A DNA stretch of 64,000 nucleotides from Helicostylum pulchrum. Its lineage: Eukaryota; Mucoromycota; Mucoromycetes; Mucorales; Mucoraceae. Positions 46,359 to 56,436 of the stretch are shown here, one piece after another. The stretch covers positions 248,001 through 312,000 of the forward strand of contig JAIXMO010000003.1 in NCBI GenBank assembly GCA_025677825.1. The letters are read 5' to 3'. The notes under the pieces are model-generated. The model did no database searches, was not told the origin of the DNA, and saw only the letters and a list, made by a program, of their open reading frames with translations. Every line of letters starts with the position of its first letter. Within the stretch, counting starts at the first letter, position 1. The translations under genes and the position numbers were made by a program.

Positions 46359-46649
46359 ACCAAAAGAAGAAGACTTGAGTATATCTATTTTAAATAAAAA
46401 AAAAGCATCTTTTTAACAAAAAAGTGATTCCTACTGACTTTTATCTCTCTCAGTGTGTGTATATGTGTTTATTTTTTTAATACTTTGTGTTCTTCATTTT
46501 ACTCGCCTTTTAATAAAATAGACGTTTTATCATTATATTTTTTAGCAACTTTTTTTCCCTCCTTTCTTTTTCTTTTAAAAATGAATTTATACACAGGCAA
46601 AAGTATATTTTTATACAGTATGTGCACATCTTTCAAACGAAGCCTTTTC

Positions 46650-46775
46650 TTGTGGTATGCTGGTGCAAATGGATACAGTTTGCTTAAAACTGGAATAACT
46701 ACAGCAAACAAAAGGTAAACGTATCACACTTTTTTAATTGACTGCGTAAACTGACCGTGTATAACAGGGAATATG
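46650..46775 (+). repeat. Dispersed exon-like fragment inside the duplication
   Basis: ATGCTGGTGCAAATGGATAC leads to an AAAGG|GTAAAC donor and an intron-like segment AATTGACTGCGTAAACTGAC. The same exon/intron junction layout is seen at 17920-18060 and 49990-50105, and in copy 1 at 23330-23455. Confidence 0.4.
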
Positions 46776-46986
46776 CGTGTAACCGATTGCTGAAGCAATA
46801 CAATACTATCTTGCGTTGAAATATCTTCAGCGATCGATATCTTATTATTGTATCGTTGTATCAATCGGTATCGTTGCGCGTTAAAGCTGCTATCTCTGGT
46901 CACACCGTAGACTTTGTTGTTGTTGTTTTCGTTGATGTTCCCTTTCTCCTTGAGAATTCATGGACAATTTAATAAAAGACTACGTA

Positions 46987-47165
46987 CCTCTGAGAACTAA
47001 CCCGACCTTTGGGGCTTTCAGTAAAGAAAAGGAGGCTTATGTCAAAGGATTTGCGCTTCTCTTCTGCTATGAGTCTGCAACATAAAAGGGAGGGCGTGTT
47101 TCGTTTTCATGCTGAAGTCATTAGACTGGAAATAAATCTGGGTAAACGGTAGAAAAAAGTTAACT
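46987..47165 (+). pseudogene. Coding relic abutting the duplication border
   Basis: Reads LRTNPTFGAFSKEKEAYVKG, FALLFCYESAT, stop, and in another frame KREGVFRFHAEVIRLEINLG to a GTAAAC donor. Coding-like on both sides of one frame break. It starts right at the right end of the 2.6 kb repeat, as if the repeat had been joined into it. Family not recognised. Confidence 0.45.
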
Positions 47166-47496
47166 GTTCATAAATGTACTGAAAAGTTAATTACTTTTTT
47201 TTTTCACAACGTAGATCTGGTTCTGCTAATGCTGTCTTTTCAAGGATTCGCAATATTATTTTTCATTAACAAGGTATTTGGGGAGACAGTGGTATGGTAA
47301 GGTTTTATTTCTATCTTTATCTTTACATTTTGAAGGTGAAAAAGCGCCAAAAACCAAATCAACCGCTAAGATTTATTTTAAAGCGCATTGCACATGTTTA
47401 GCATAATAAAAAAAGTTCTGTTCAGCTGTTTACTCTTAACTGGAGTAAATAATATATAATAGTTTATTACTTTAAAAGAAATTAATAAAAAAAAAA

Positions 47497-49048
47497 TTAC
47501 TTGTGACCTTCAATCAAAGCAAGGATTCCTTGACGATACTGAAAGGGATAACGAGAGTTATCTCTAGCCGTGGAGTAGCACGTTTAAGTAGGGTTTGCTA
47601 TGAGGATAATTGGAAGTGAAATATTAACGGGATTTTTTCAGTAAACTCTTTCAATTTGGTTGGGGTAGGAGGGCAAGGCACTCAATGAAAGCTCTTTTAA
47701 TATAATATCCATCATTATGATATGTTAATGATTCGAAGTAGATGATCATATCTAAATAAAGGGGTTTTTTTTTGTTTAGCCATTTAATGTTAACTCAGAT
47801 AAAACCTTTTCCTACCGAAATATCTTTGTAAAACTGGCATGGGTTATTTACACCCTCAGCTTTCTTAATTTCTAACAAATTAATGAAGTGTTTAACAAGT
47901 TTTTCTTCGTCACTTATTTCTTTACTGACAGTGTTATTGAAGCAGATTCCACCAGATAACTCAACAAATAAAGGTACAACCGTCTTATTGTCAACTACAA
48001 AAGCAAGTCCATCCCATTTCGTATTACCAATTGAACCGGCGAGCTTCTCAACCCTATGTGGAGTTTTCAGGTTACATGTAAACTTGTCAGCTTTAATATT
48101 ATAAAAAAAAAATTACCATTGCATATCTACAATGTCGTTACAAGCTAAAAACATATTCTGGATGATAAATATCGTTGTAAGAAATGCGGCGTTTCTTTCC
48201 ATTTGTTTTTGCTGTAACGGGTTGCGGGGGCTATCCATCATATTGAGACTACATTTATAGGTAGTAATTAATTTATTTAGTCAATTAATTAAATAATAAC
48301 AATAAAAAAAGTTAAATAGCTTACAAGTGAGTACAGAGAACATCGGTAAAATCTAAATCATCGTGGATAATAGGGTCAAACTCGTTAATGATTTTAGCAA
48401 TATAAAGTGTGATTGTTTTTCTTATTTGCTTCGAGCTAGGAGCACAATCAGATATTTTTTTTAACAAAACTAGACAAGCCTTTAATAGTGTTTTCGGAGG
48501 TCCCCAACCCCACTTTTTATACTAGAAATCACTCCCGAAAAACCAGTAATTATTCATCCAAATTACTTGTAAATCCACCTTGTTAAAGCCCATATTGTTG
48601 CCAACGGAGAAATCTGTAGCTTTGGTTAGTTTAAGGGCACGCAAACTATCATTTGGTAGATAAATGACTTTTTCGTCAAATCTATTAGAAAATGAAGAAA
48701 ATTGGTTAGACATTTCCAATAAAAAATTGTAATTTAACAACATACGTTTCAAATGACAAGTCATTTATATTATCTTCTGTATCATCATTATTTTCTACAT
48801 CCTCATCGTCACAGCTTTTAATTCCTGCAGCAATCTATTATATACAGTTAGCACATGTCAAGAATGAAGTTTTCCACTAGACTCACTTTCGATACAACTG
48901 TGTCAAACGAAGAACAAGCAGCATCATTCGTTGATTCAATAGTAATACGTTGTCTCTTTCTGATTCTTTCCTCAAGTTCTTCTTGCTCGCGTCCCTGCCA
49001 GTATCTACTATACTCTTGACCAAATCGAGATTTTTTGTTATTACGCGT
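47497..49048 (-). pseudogene. NIID/WDG-family member C, longest copy, 3' end damaged
   Basis: Minus-strand exons: 48887-49048 (SRFGQEYSRYWQGREQEELE), 48746-48834 (acidic, DDEDVENNDDTEDN), 48567-48681 (FDEKVIYLPNDSLRALKL), 48325-48521 (YKKWGWGPPKTLLKACL), 48117-48248 (NPLQQKQMERNAAFLTT), 47816-48053 (GNTKWDGLAFVV, then PLFVELSGGICFNN and EEKLVKHFINLLEIKKAEG). Next is about 47640-47751 (IIYFESLTYHNDGYYIKRAF, then PTPTKLKEFTEKIP in a shifted frame) and a last piece, PYLNVLLH then SRYPFQYRQGILALIEGHK with one more base shift, to a stop at 47497. An intron of only 45 bases (48522-48566) is required. The start exon is not found. WDG...VELSGG with a following helix recalls a PD-(D/E)XK fold (inference). 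Confidence 0.6.
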
Positions 49049-49985
49049 CTAAAAAAATGAATCAGTGATTGCAAACATTTTCTTATTAAAGTGCATCTAC
49101 TTTTAAACTTTCAACTTTTTTTAAAAACGGTATTGATACTGGTAATTTTCTTGGTGGTTACCGTGGTCTTATATAAATAGTGATTCCTTATAAAGGCCGT
49201 CTTAAAGTCTAATCATTCTACTGCGATAAGTGACAGACTTATTGTACCAAAATGTTTCAGCAGCAGTTTCGGATGCCTTCATTGTTTTTACACCTTAAAT
49301 ACGGAGACGAAGGTAAAATTGTACGGCGAGGTAATTGGACCGTTCATAACCAATTCCATCTGATTGTTTTATGCTTAGAAGCGTTTGCCGTCGTGTTTTA
49401 TCAAAAAGAAAAAAAAAGATAAAAGAGGGGGAAATCAGGGTTAAAATTCACTCTTTACTGGTAAACCACAGTACTTAAATACTCAAACTTTGTCCCGCCT
49501 TTTTGAAAAAAGTAAAGGCGATAGGCAAAAAAAGTTGGGCAGTTATCTTAACAGTACTCTTTAAAACAATCTATAAGAATTGTTTTATGCTTAAAAAGGT
49601 TTGTCGTCGTGTTTTATCAATAAGAAAAAAGGGGGGGGGATCGGAGCTAAAAGCTGAAGGTTTAAAAGTAGATGCACTCTATTAAAAGACAATTCAACTC
49701 CCATTTTTTCATTATCAATAATAATATTAGGATATTACCGTTACTTCTTTCAAGATAGACGACGTACTTTTACATATAAAAACTATCTTAAATCATCATT
49801 ATAGACGCGTATAAAAAAAAGCAAAAATAAACAAAAAATAAAAAAATAAAAAATAATGTGTAAGGGCTAAATTGCCTTTTTCTGAGTGCTGTAAATAATA
49901 GACCTATTTTATCATCCTTTTTTTATCACCTATATATATTTATTCCTGTTTTTTAAGAAGTTATATCTATGGTTTTGGTTTTCTG
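49049..49985. other. Intergenic with inverted and direct repeats
   Basis: Contains an inverted-repeat pair (49087-49115 and 49645-49685) and a near direct repeat, TTTATGCTTA(G)AA..GTTTG(C/T)CGTCGTGTTTTATCAA, at about 49367-49405 and 49581-49622. On the minus strand near 49279 MKASETAAETFWYNKSVTYR is a possible first exon of member C. Confidence 0.45.
49087..49685. repeat. Inverted-repeat-bounded segment of about 600 bp
   Basis: AGTGCATCTACTTTTAAACT at 49091-49110 recurs in reverse complement at about 49657-49680 (AGGTTTAAAAGTAGATGCAC), and flanking sequence (CAACTTTT / AAAAGCTG) also corresponds. This is compatible with terminal inverted repeats of a small non-autonomous DNA element; no clear target-site duplication found. 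Confidence 0.5.
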
Positions 49986-49989
49986 TTTT

Positions 49990-50105
49990 ATTTTACTTTA
50001 CGTTTGTACAAACCGATATGATTTTTCTTAAAGTAATGGTCACCCGTAAAGGTAAGCGAAAGGTAATACGGAACACTTTTTAATCGAACGTGTATAAATA
50101 ATGCC
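49990..50105 (+). repeat. Dispersed exon-like fragment, copy near 50 kb
   Basis: VQTDMIFLKVMVTRKG up to a GTAAGC donor, then CACTTTTTAATCGAACGTGT, parallel to 17920-18060 (VRTNTALLRGTVIYEG, then AATCGACCGTGT). Confidence 0.45.
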
Positions 50106-50419
50106 CCAAAATCATTACGTCAACATCCCCAGAAATTACTACTTTAACCTATATCTGTTATGAACGTGGAGAAATAAAACGTGAAGGACGAAATCTTATT
50201 TGGCATATCCTTTCTAGTAGAACACAATCGAAACAATGAAAAATCCGCTTCGGTTTTTTAATACATAGATATTGTTTTGTCAATATTCTTATCCAGGCCC
50301 AGATTTTTTCTTCTTTTGGAGGCTTCTCTCTTGAATAAATAGAAATAAGTACATAATACATATGAATAAATGGCCATTCTGATAATGTAGTAAAAAAAAA
50401 ACTTTATTTATTGTATTAT
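50106..50419. other. Intergenic
   Basis: No gene seen; the 3' flank of the CipC-like gene lies at its right end. Confidence 0.4.
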
Positions 50420-50743
50420 TTAGAATTCATAACCAGTTCTTTGAGAATACAACTTTTGAGCCTCTTCTTCGGCTTGCTGTTTGGCCTTTCTCTTATCAAC
50501 CCAATCCATACCCTTAGTTTCAACCAAGGTATCAACAGCACCACCAGCGAAACCGGCAAGGAGTTCCTTGGCCAAAGCATGGTCTTGAGGGTTACCGTCA
50601 TTTTCTTGTTTCTTGTCGTAGGCTCTCATGGCAGCGAAAGCAGCAGCGGAACCGAGGAATTGATGGGTCCAGCTAGACTTGTGTTCTTCAGTAGGAACTT
50701 CGACGGCGTTGATCTCGTTGTAGGCTTGTTCGTGATGAGTCAT
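50420..50743 (-). CDS. CipC/DUF3759-family stress protein
   Basis: An intronless 107-residue protein. HHEQAYNEINAVEVPTEEHK, SSWTHQFLGSAAAFAAMRAYDKKQ and AKELLAGFAGGAVDTLVETKGMDW match the fungal CipC-like (concanamycin-induced protein C, DUF3759) family, small soluble proteins induced in hyphae and under stress. The C-terminus ends KLYSQRTGYEF, also typical. Codon use looks biased towards a few codons, consistent with high expression. The biochemical role is unknown. Confidence 0.88.
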   Translation of the reverse strand: MTHHEQAYNEINAVEVPTEEHKSSWTHQFLGSAAAFAAMRAYDKKQENDGNPQDHALAKELLAGFAGGAVDTLVETKGMDWVDKRKAKQQAEEEAQKLYSQRTGYEF

Positions 50744-51974
50744 GTTTTAAAAAAAAGTGGATATACTGTTTTAGTTTTGAAAAAAAGAGTTCATTATCTT
50801 ACCTATTTATATTTACTTTTAAAATTAAAAGAAACAGTTTCTATCTCCTTTTTCATTTGTGATCCCGGGCTTAGGATTTAAAATAAGCTTTGTTAAGCTT
50901 ATTATTTTTGTTTGAAAAAAAAAAAGATTCTACTAATGTACAGGTTACACCAGATTAAGCTATTTTCCCCTGATTAGTTTTTTAAAGTTACACACTTGCT
51001 TTCGCAGATTTAAAAAAAAAAGCGAGCTTTACTTAATTTATTTTAAATTATATAAAATTAGAAAGTGATACAGTACATGTCATTAAAGTATTTTAATCTT
51101 ACAGAAAAGGCGTGAGCAGAAAAAAAAGTGGATAAACGCAATAGTATTATAGTGAGTTCACTTTTCATGTAGTTTTTCTTTATTTAAAGTACATCTATTT
51201 TATAATGTTTGTTCACTTGTTTTTTTTTCTGGCATCAGATGGTATTTTTTTATTTACTTTTTTCTATAAACTCTAACCGATCAGTGTTTTTTGTATATAC
51301 AAGTATACTTAATAGAAAAATGCACTATCTGTCTTATCTTCTCTCCGATGCATAATTGAATACAGCAGCAAATTAGTAAATAAAGCAAGAGTTCTTGGCA
51401 TCCCTTTTTGCTAACCGCGAACACAAAAATGTTCTTGTTCTTTAAACGTAAATATATCATGCAGAAGTGTATCCATAGAAAACTCTACCTCCTTCTCGTA
51501 AACATAAGTAGAATGATATATTTATTTTATCGTATTGGAAGAATAACTTTGAGCGTTTTTACAAAAGAACGTGGGCTCAATAGTAAAATAAAAATAAAAA
51601 TATAGCCCGTTTAGACGACAGCGCTGAAAAGGCGCTAAAAGGGAGTACACATGAAAAGATATATTAATGATATGGCCATGAATAGCGTGAGAGAATAACA
51701 GGGCTCTTGTAATCATGTTACATAGACCGTGTATACATGTATATAGGAAATAAAAAGTTTCAATAATACGCAAAGTAGCGTATGATGTCTAACGATTATT
51801 TTTATATACATATTACTACTGAGAAAACTATTTCAGAGTGATATTATTACAGCACTGCACAGTCAGACATTTCTATTAACTAAGCAATTTTTTTTTTTTT
51901 TTTTTTTGCGAAATATAATAAAGTATAACTTTGTCTATTTATACACTCGTTTATTGCTTAGATCTTCAATAGCA
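50744..51974. other. Intergenic
   Basis: About 1.2 kb AT-rich, with a run of more than 18 T near 51888-51907. No gene that I can support. Confidence 0.45.
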
Positions 51975-52265
51975 TTAGTTTATTGTTACTAATATATCGA
52001 TTATGAAATATTGATCTGCTTTAGAGTATTTATCAATGTTCGAAGTCGTGTATGAAACATGCGTTATTCGTGTGGGAAGTTCTTTTTGTAAGCAGATGGG
52101 GATACTCGCGGCGCTTATCAATGTATTGTTGATTATTATTATTTTAAAAAAAAAAGCACCTACTTGTAGCCAATTAGCAAATTGAAGCGAGGGAATATCA
52201 TAAGAATTAGATAAATTAAATCGCTGAACACGAGGCAAACGAAAAAAAAAGATTTTCCGCGACAT
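51975..52265 (-). pseudogene. Possible relic of a mitochondrial PDK/BCKDK-type kinase
   Basis: Reads MSRKIFFFRLPRVQRFNLSN, SYDIPSLQFANWLQ, then a possible GTAGGT...AAG intron, then ICLQKELPTRITHV. The last phrase resembles the conserved FLxKELPVRxAHR segment near the N-terminus of pyruvate and branched-chain dehydrogenase kinases, and the spacing fits. After that the similarity stops, and splicing changes the frame, so only an N-terminal fragment remains. This is a low-confidence reading. Confidence 0.3.
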
Positions 52266-52857
52266 TGGCTTATTTTAAGTTGTACTTGGTTTTTTTTTAT
52301 TTTTGAGATAACTTTTTTTTTTTCGGTCAGAGTAATATACTTCTTTTTCAAAACTTTTTTTTATGTAACTATTAATAAGCTGTAGTAAAGAAAAGATATA
52401 GACACAATTTTGAGACGGTATTTATATCGTATAACTATTTATAAATGATGCTTAATACTTAATCGAAGATAGCACGCAGGTATACCTTTTATGTGGTAAT
52501 ACGAAAATTGACAGAATAGAATATCACGCCATGCTCTGAAATAAATAACACCTAATGAGATGAATATAATCGACGTAAACTTAGAATGTACTTCAAGTGA
52601 TAACTATTATTGATTATATCCCTTTGAGTGGCTGTATCTATCTCCACCTCTCAAGATTGAAAGACTATTAAAGATAGTGAAAAAAGAAACGCGTAAAGAC
52701 TCTTTTTAGCATCTTAAAAAACATAAAAAAAGGGTCTTTTTATATCTACTATTGAAAGAAAACATTATTCCGCATAAAAAAATAGACTTTTCGCTAATAA
52801 GTAAAATTACAACATCTAGTTTTTATGTATTTTCTAAGAAAAAAAATAGTAGCAACT
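52266..52857. other. Interg. region downstream of MAP1
   Basis: AT-rich 3' flank of the methionine aminopeptidase gene; no gene seen. Confidence 0.45.
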
Positions 52858-54525
52858 TTAAGTTAAGATTTCTACACCAGTTTCAGTGACAAGAAGAGTA
52901 TGCTCGAATTGAGCGGAACGTTTACCATCCTTGGTAGTAGCGGTCCAACCATCGGGCCTAAAATACCATATGTCAGTCAATTAAATATATCAAACAATAC
53001 CAATGTTACTTACCACATGAGTTCTTGATGAACACCCTCACAAATCATGGGTTCAATAGTGAAAATATGACCGGGCTTAACAACACCAATGGCTTTGTTA
53101 TCTAGAGATAATACACATTAAAACGCTTGTTTGTATATTTATAATATATATGTCAACTTACTGGCATAATGAGGAACATTAGGGGCACAATGGAACAATT
53201 GATTGATACCATGGCCACAGAAAGTACGAACGACAGAGAAACCATTCTTGCTAGCATGATCTTCAATAATCTTACCGAAATCACGGTATCTGATTCCAGG
53301 CTTGACTATTTTTTCGCATTAGAAAAAAAAGACACGCACACACAAACATATAATAACTTACCAGCAGCAATAGCCTTATCTAAACATTCACGAGTAACTT
53401 CAATTAACTTCTTACCGGCCTCATCAACATTTCCAACACAGAAGGTGGCGTTAGAATCACCATGGAAACCGTTATAGAAACAACTGATATCAATGTTGAT
53501 GATATCACCATCAACCAAAGGACGTTGATCAGGAATACCGTGACAAATAACTGTTACAAAGATGTTTAGCTAAATATAAGTTTTTTTTTTTTTTTGAATG
53601 GATTATTACCTTCGTTTAATGATCTAAAGTTTTGTAAATAAATAAAAGGAAAACGTTAGTAAAAAAGAATCTGTTTACATAAATCAATAGAAACTTTACG
53701 TGCAACAAGACTTGGGGAAATAGTTATAGTTTAAGGGAGAAGGATAAGCCTTGCGTTCAATAGTAGCTTCGTGAGCAATACGATCTAGAATACTAGTTAG
53801 TGGTTACTTTCTTAAGTAAAAAAAATTATACCGTACCAATTTCATCGGTAGTGATACCAACACGAATAGCCTTAGCGGCGATCTCGAGAACCTCACGAGT
53901 AATCTACGTATACCAATTAATGCATGAATCTAACTTTCTAAGCGATAATTTACTTACTCTACAGGCTTCTCTAACACCTTCAACTTCCTTGGAGTTCAAA
54001 ACCTTGATTTCAGAACTTCTGGCCATAAATTCAGATTTAGGAATACCTGTTGCCGACAAAAAATAGTTAGGCACGAGTTCCACCAAAAATAAAATAAAAG
54101 ATTTTACCAGTTTCAGCATAATCAGGTCTAGGAATATCCTCAGGGACAGTACGACGAGGAGAAAGAGGATAAACAGCTCTAAGAGGACCGGCATACTTGA
54201 AAGTTTTGAAAGGTTCATAAGGAGCTAAATAAAACAAAAAAAGACAAATATTAATAACTCGTAGTAAGGCTATCAGTTTTTTTTTTTATTGCTCTTACAC
54301 TTGGTGTTTCCATGAACAGCCTTGTGGGATCCCTATTTAATAACAACATATTAGATCAAGTAAGTTATCGAAACATAAAATAAGGTACGTTACCCAACTC
54401 TTCTTGAAACAATCTTGAGAACAGAAGAAAGAGTTCTCATTCTTTCCTAACTTTACACAAGTAGGACATTGCAAATGAGCTTCATTCTTGCATTCAATAG
54501 AGGCACAGACTGGTTTCTCTGACAT
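52858..54525 (-). CDS. MAP1: Methionine aminopeptidase 1
   Basis: Eleven exons (54394-54525, 54299-54332, 54108-54224, 53958-54046, 53837-53903, 53700-53784, 53610-53623, 53362-53550, 53162-53305, 53014-53101, 52858-52957) sum to 352 residues. The N-terminal ribosome-binding zinc fingers are present ([17 protein letters not shown] ... [12 protein letters not shown]). The pita-bread catalytic domain has all metal ligands: [28 protein letters not shown] and FEHTLL. It removes initiator methionine co-translationally. Exon 7 is only 14 bases (TSLNE across its junctions). For exon 2 the GTAAGA donor at 54298 is used, giving TKSPYEPF. Confidence 0.96.
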
Positions 54526-54988
54526 TATAAAAAAATTTGTTATTGAAGAAAAAAAGAAGAAAAAAAATTGACCGTTTATTATGAGTTTTTTTGGAAGACA
54601 TAAGTCCGCCTGCAAACGTCGCGTTTCATTGGCGAATCGTCTTGCTGTCTTTTTGATTTGTGTTTCCTGGTTAAAGTTGCTTTTTATGCATATTATGTAA
54701 AAGCTACTACGACGTCGGTAAAGGTCAGTATTCTTTTTGGAACGGAGTAATCTCTTAATACGTTTCGGTAGTAGTGTATATTAAAAGGTTACAATAAGCA
54801 ACACCACAGCGAGTATGCTTGAAACCAATACTCCTCTCTTAGGGTGCTTTTTATTTATTTATTCGATTAGCTCAATCGTGAATTGTTGGCGCTATACTGC
54901 TTACTTAAAACGTGCCTAATATTTACGTACATGCCTTTTTTTGATGTATGACAATTCGTTAACTAAAACTACAGCATTCCCCCCCCCC

Positions 54989-55022
<34 letters not shown>

Positions 55023-55179
55023 ACGAATAGACTGGTGGTTAAAAGAGAACACAAGTTAGGAATGTTTGTACACATTTATCTGTCAAATTGATCCATTACA
55101 CTATCGGAAATATAATTAACTCCAATTATTGTTATCAATAGGGCCGTACAGAAAAAAAAAGGTCTATATTTATTTGTCA
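54526..55179. other. Intergenic with C11/A31 homopolymer junction
   Basis: Holds a run of 11 C directly followed by 31 A at 54979-55020. No gene seen. Confidence 0.6.
54979..55020 (+). repeat. Adjacent poly-C and poly-A tracts
   Basis: C11 followed without interruption by A31. A similar C10/T10 junction lies near 43855-43874 and an A6/G9 junction near 49626-49639. Confidence 0.9.
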
Positions 55180-55856
55180 TTATGCAGAAGCTTTTTCTGT
55201 AAGATCTATAAGTCGCTTTAAACCAGTAATCCAATTACCATGTTTGTCATATTCAGTAGTCATTAATTTGGTCTGAACTGTTAAAGCTTTAGCGTATTCC
55301 TTGGATTCTAACGCTATAGAAAATGGTTAAAGACGACCTTATTTATATCATATGTACCAACCTTGTGATAAATCATGTAGCGAGCGGACTACCTCGTCAG
55401 AAAATTCGTTATTTTCTAATTGCTTCAACAATGCTTCTATTCTACGGGCAGTGTCATCAACAATTCTCTTTTGAGGGCCAGTCTGAAAACTCAAGATGAA
55501 AACAATAAGTTTACTTGTTTTAATTCATTTGAGTTGTCCTTACCGTAAAAGCTGATTTACATTGTGTTAATGAGGTTGAAATAATGTTTGCAATGTCTTG
55601 TACATTAGAGGTATCGTCTAGATGGTCTGCAGACTTGTGAAAAATCTAGAAAGATATCGATTTGCGTTAAACTTAATTTTTTTATTTGCAAGTGGGGAGG
55701 GGGACTTTCTACCTTTTTTGGAGGATCATTCTAAATAAACAATTTAGTATTGTAATAAATATAGAAATATCATATAATTACCCAATGGTTTTCGATAACT
55801 GCTGTACGAAAATCAGATGAAGAAGACGAGGTTTGAGAGGATGTGTCTGATTTCAT
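55180..55856 (-). CDS. SRA1-domain protein
   Basis: Five exons (55782-55856, 55713-55730, 55544-55645, 55362-55482, 55180-55313) give 149 residues. After a Ser-rich N-terminus (MKSDTSSQTSSSSSDFRT) comes a helical bundle: QKRIVDDTARRIEALLKQL, DEVVRSLHDLSQALESKEY, AKALTVQTKLMTTEYDKHGN and WITGLKRLIDL. This matches the SRA1/Sec31 C-terminal helical domain (human SRAP). In fungi the same domain ends Sec31, but here it is a stand-alone protein as in animals. Exon 2 is only 18 bases (NDPPKK). Confidence 0.85.
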
Positions 55857-56436
55857 AATTCGAAAGTAAAGGGGAAAAAGAGATAATTAAGAATTGGCCT
55901 CTTTTGGGCAATATGAATGTGACTCGAAATATTTGATGTAACTTCAATACGAACTTACCATCTTTACTTCAAAAAGACTTTATTAAAAACAAGGTCTACA
56001 AAAAAAAATACCACGTTTTCTGGCTCTTAAAAAAATTGATTTGCGTGCGTATTCTTATATAGAACTAATATGAATTGACGTAGAGGTTACTATGCCTTCT
56101 CTTTTTACAAGATGTCTTCAGTTTCATAACCCCTTCTCTTAACGTTATATATCTTGTATGCAAGTATTTATTTTATTTTGATTACTGCTATTACTTTCAA
56201 TATCTACCTCCAACCTCTCTTTGTTCTTTCCATTTGATATTCTCGTTTCTATTTGCGAAAATCTCAACTGGAAGCAGTTCTAGTTTCCTCCAGTCTTCTT
56301 TCAAACGCAGATCTCGAAATTCCAACGAAGAAATAATGGTCACAAAAGCCACCAGAAAAATTTTTGTTGGCAAAGTATATTGAGCTGAATCAAGGGTGGA
56401 AGTGTCAAAATCCCTCTTTTCATTTAAATATTTAAA
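55857..56436. promoter_or_regulatory. Divergent promoter region (SRA1-like and eL22)
   Basis: No gene seen. A short upstream ORF (MVTKATRKIFVGKVY, 56335-56382) lies in the presumed leader of the eL22 gene; whether it is in the mature transcript is unknown. Confidence 0.5.

Larger units (their letters stand above)
44425..46986. repeat. 2.6 kb segmental duplication, copy 2
   Basis: Direct copy of 21044-23671, about 23 kb downstream. It is slightly shorter because two 24-base units and a CA/CT microsatellite are missing. It keeps the relic gene, membrane-protein gene, GC-rich island and right-end exon-like scrap in the same order. Its right border (TACGTA, 46986) is immediately followed by an unrelated coding relic (46987 onward). 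Confidence 0.95.

Noticed and set aside
46455..46718. ORF at the right end of repeat copy 2 (contains MNLYTGKSIFLYSMC)
   Set aside because: Copy 1 has a stop in the same frame and another frame fits the dispersed exon-like module better; kept only as a repeat feature.
50411..50881. Plus-strand 156-residue ORF opposite the CipC-like gene
   Set aside because: The minus strand matches a known family along its whole length.
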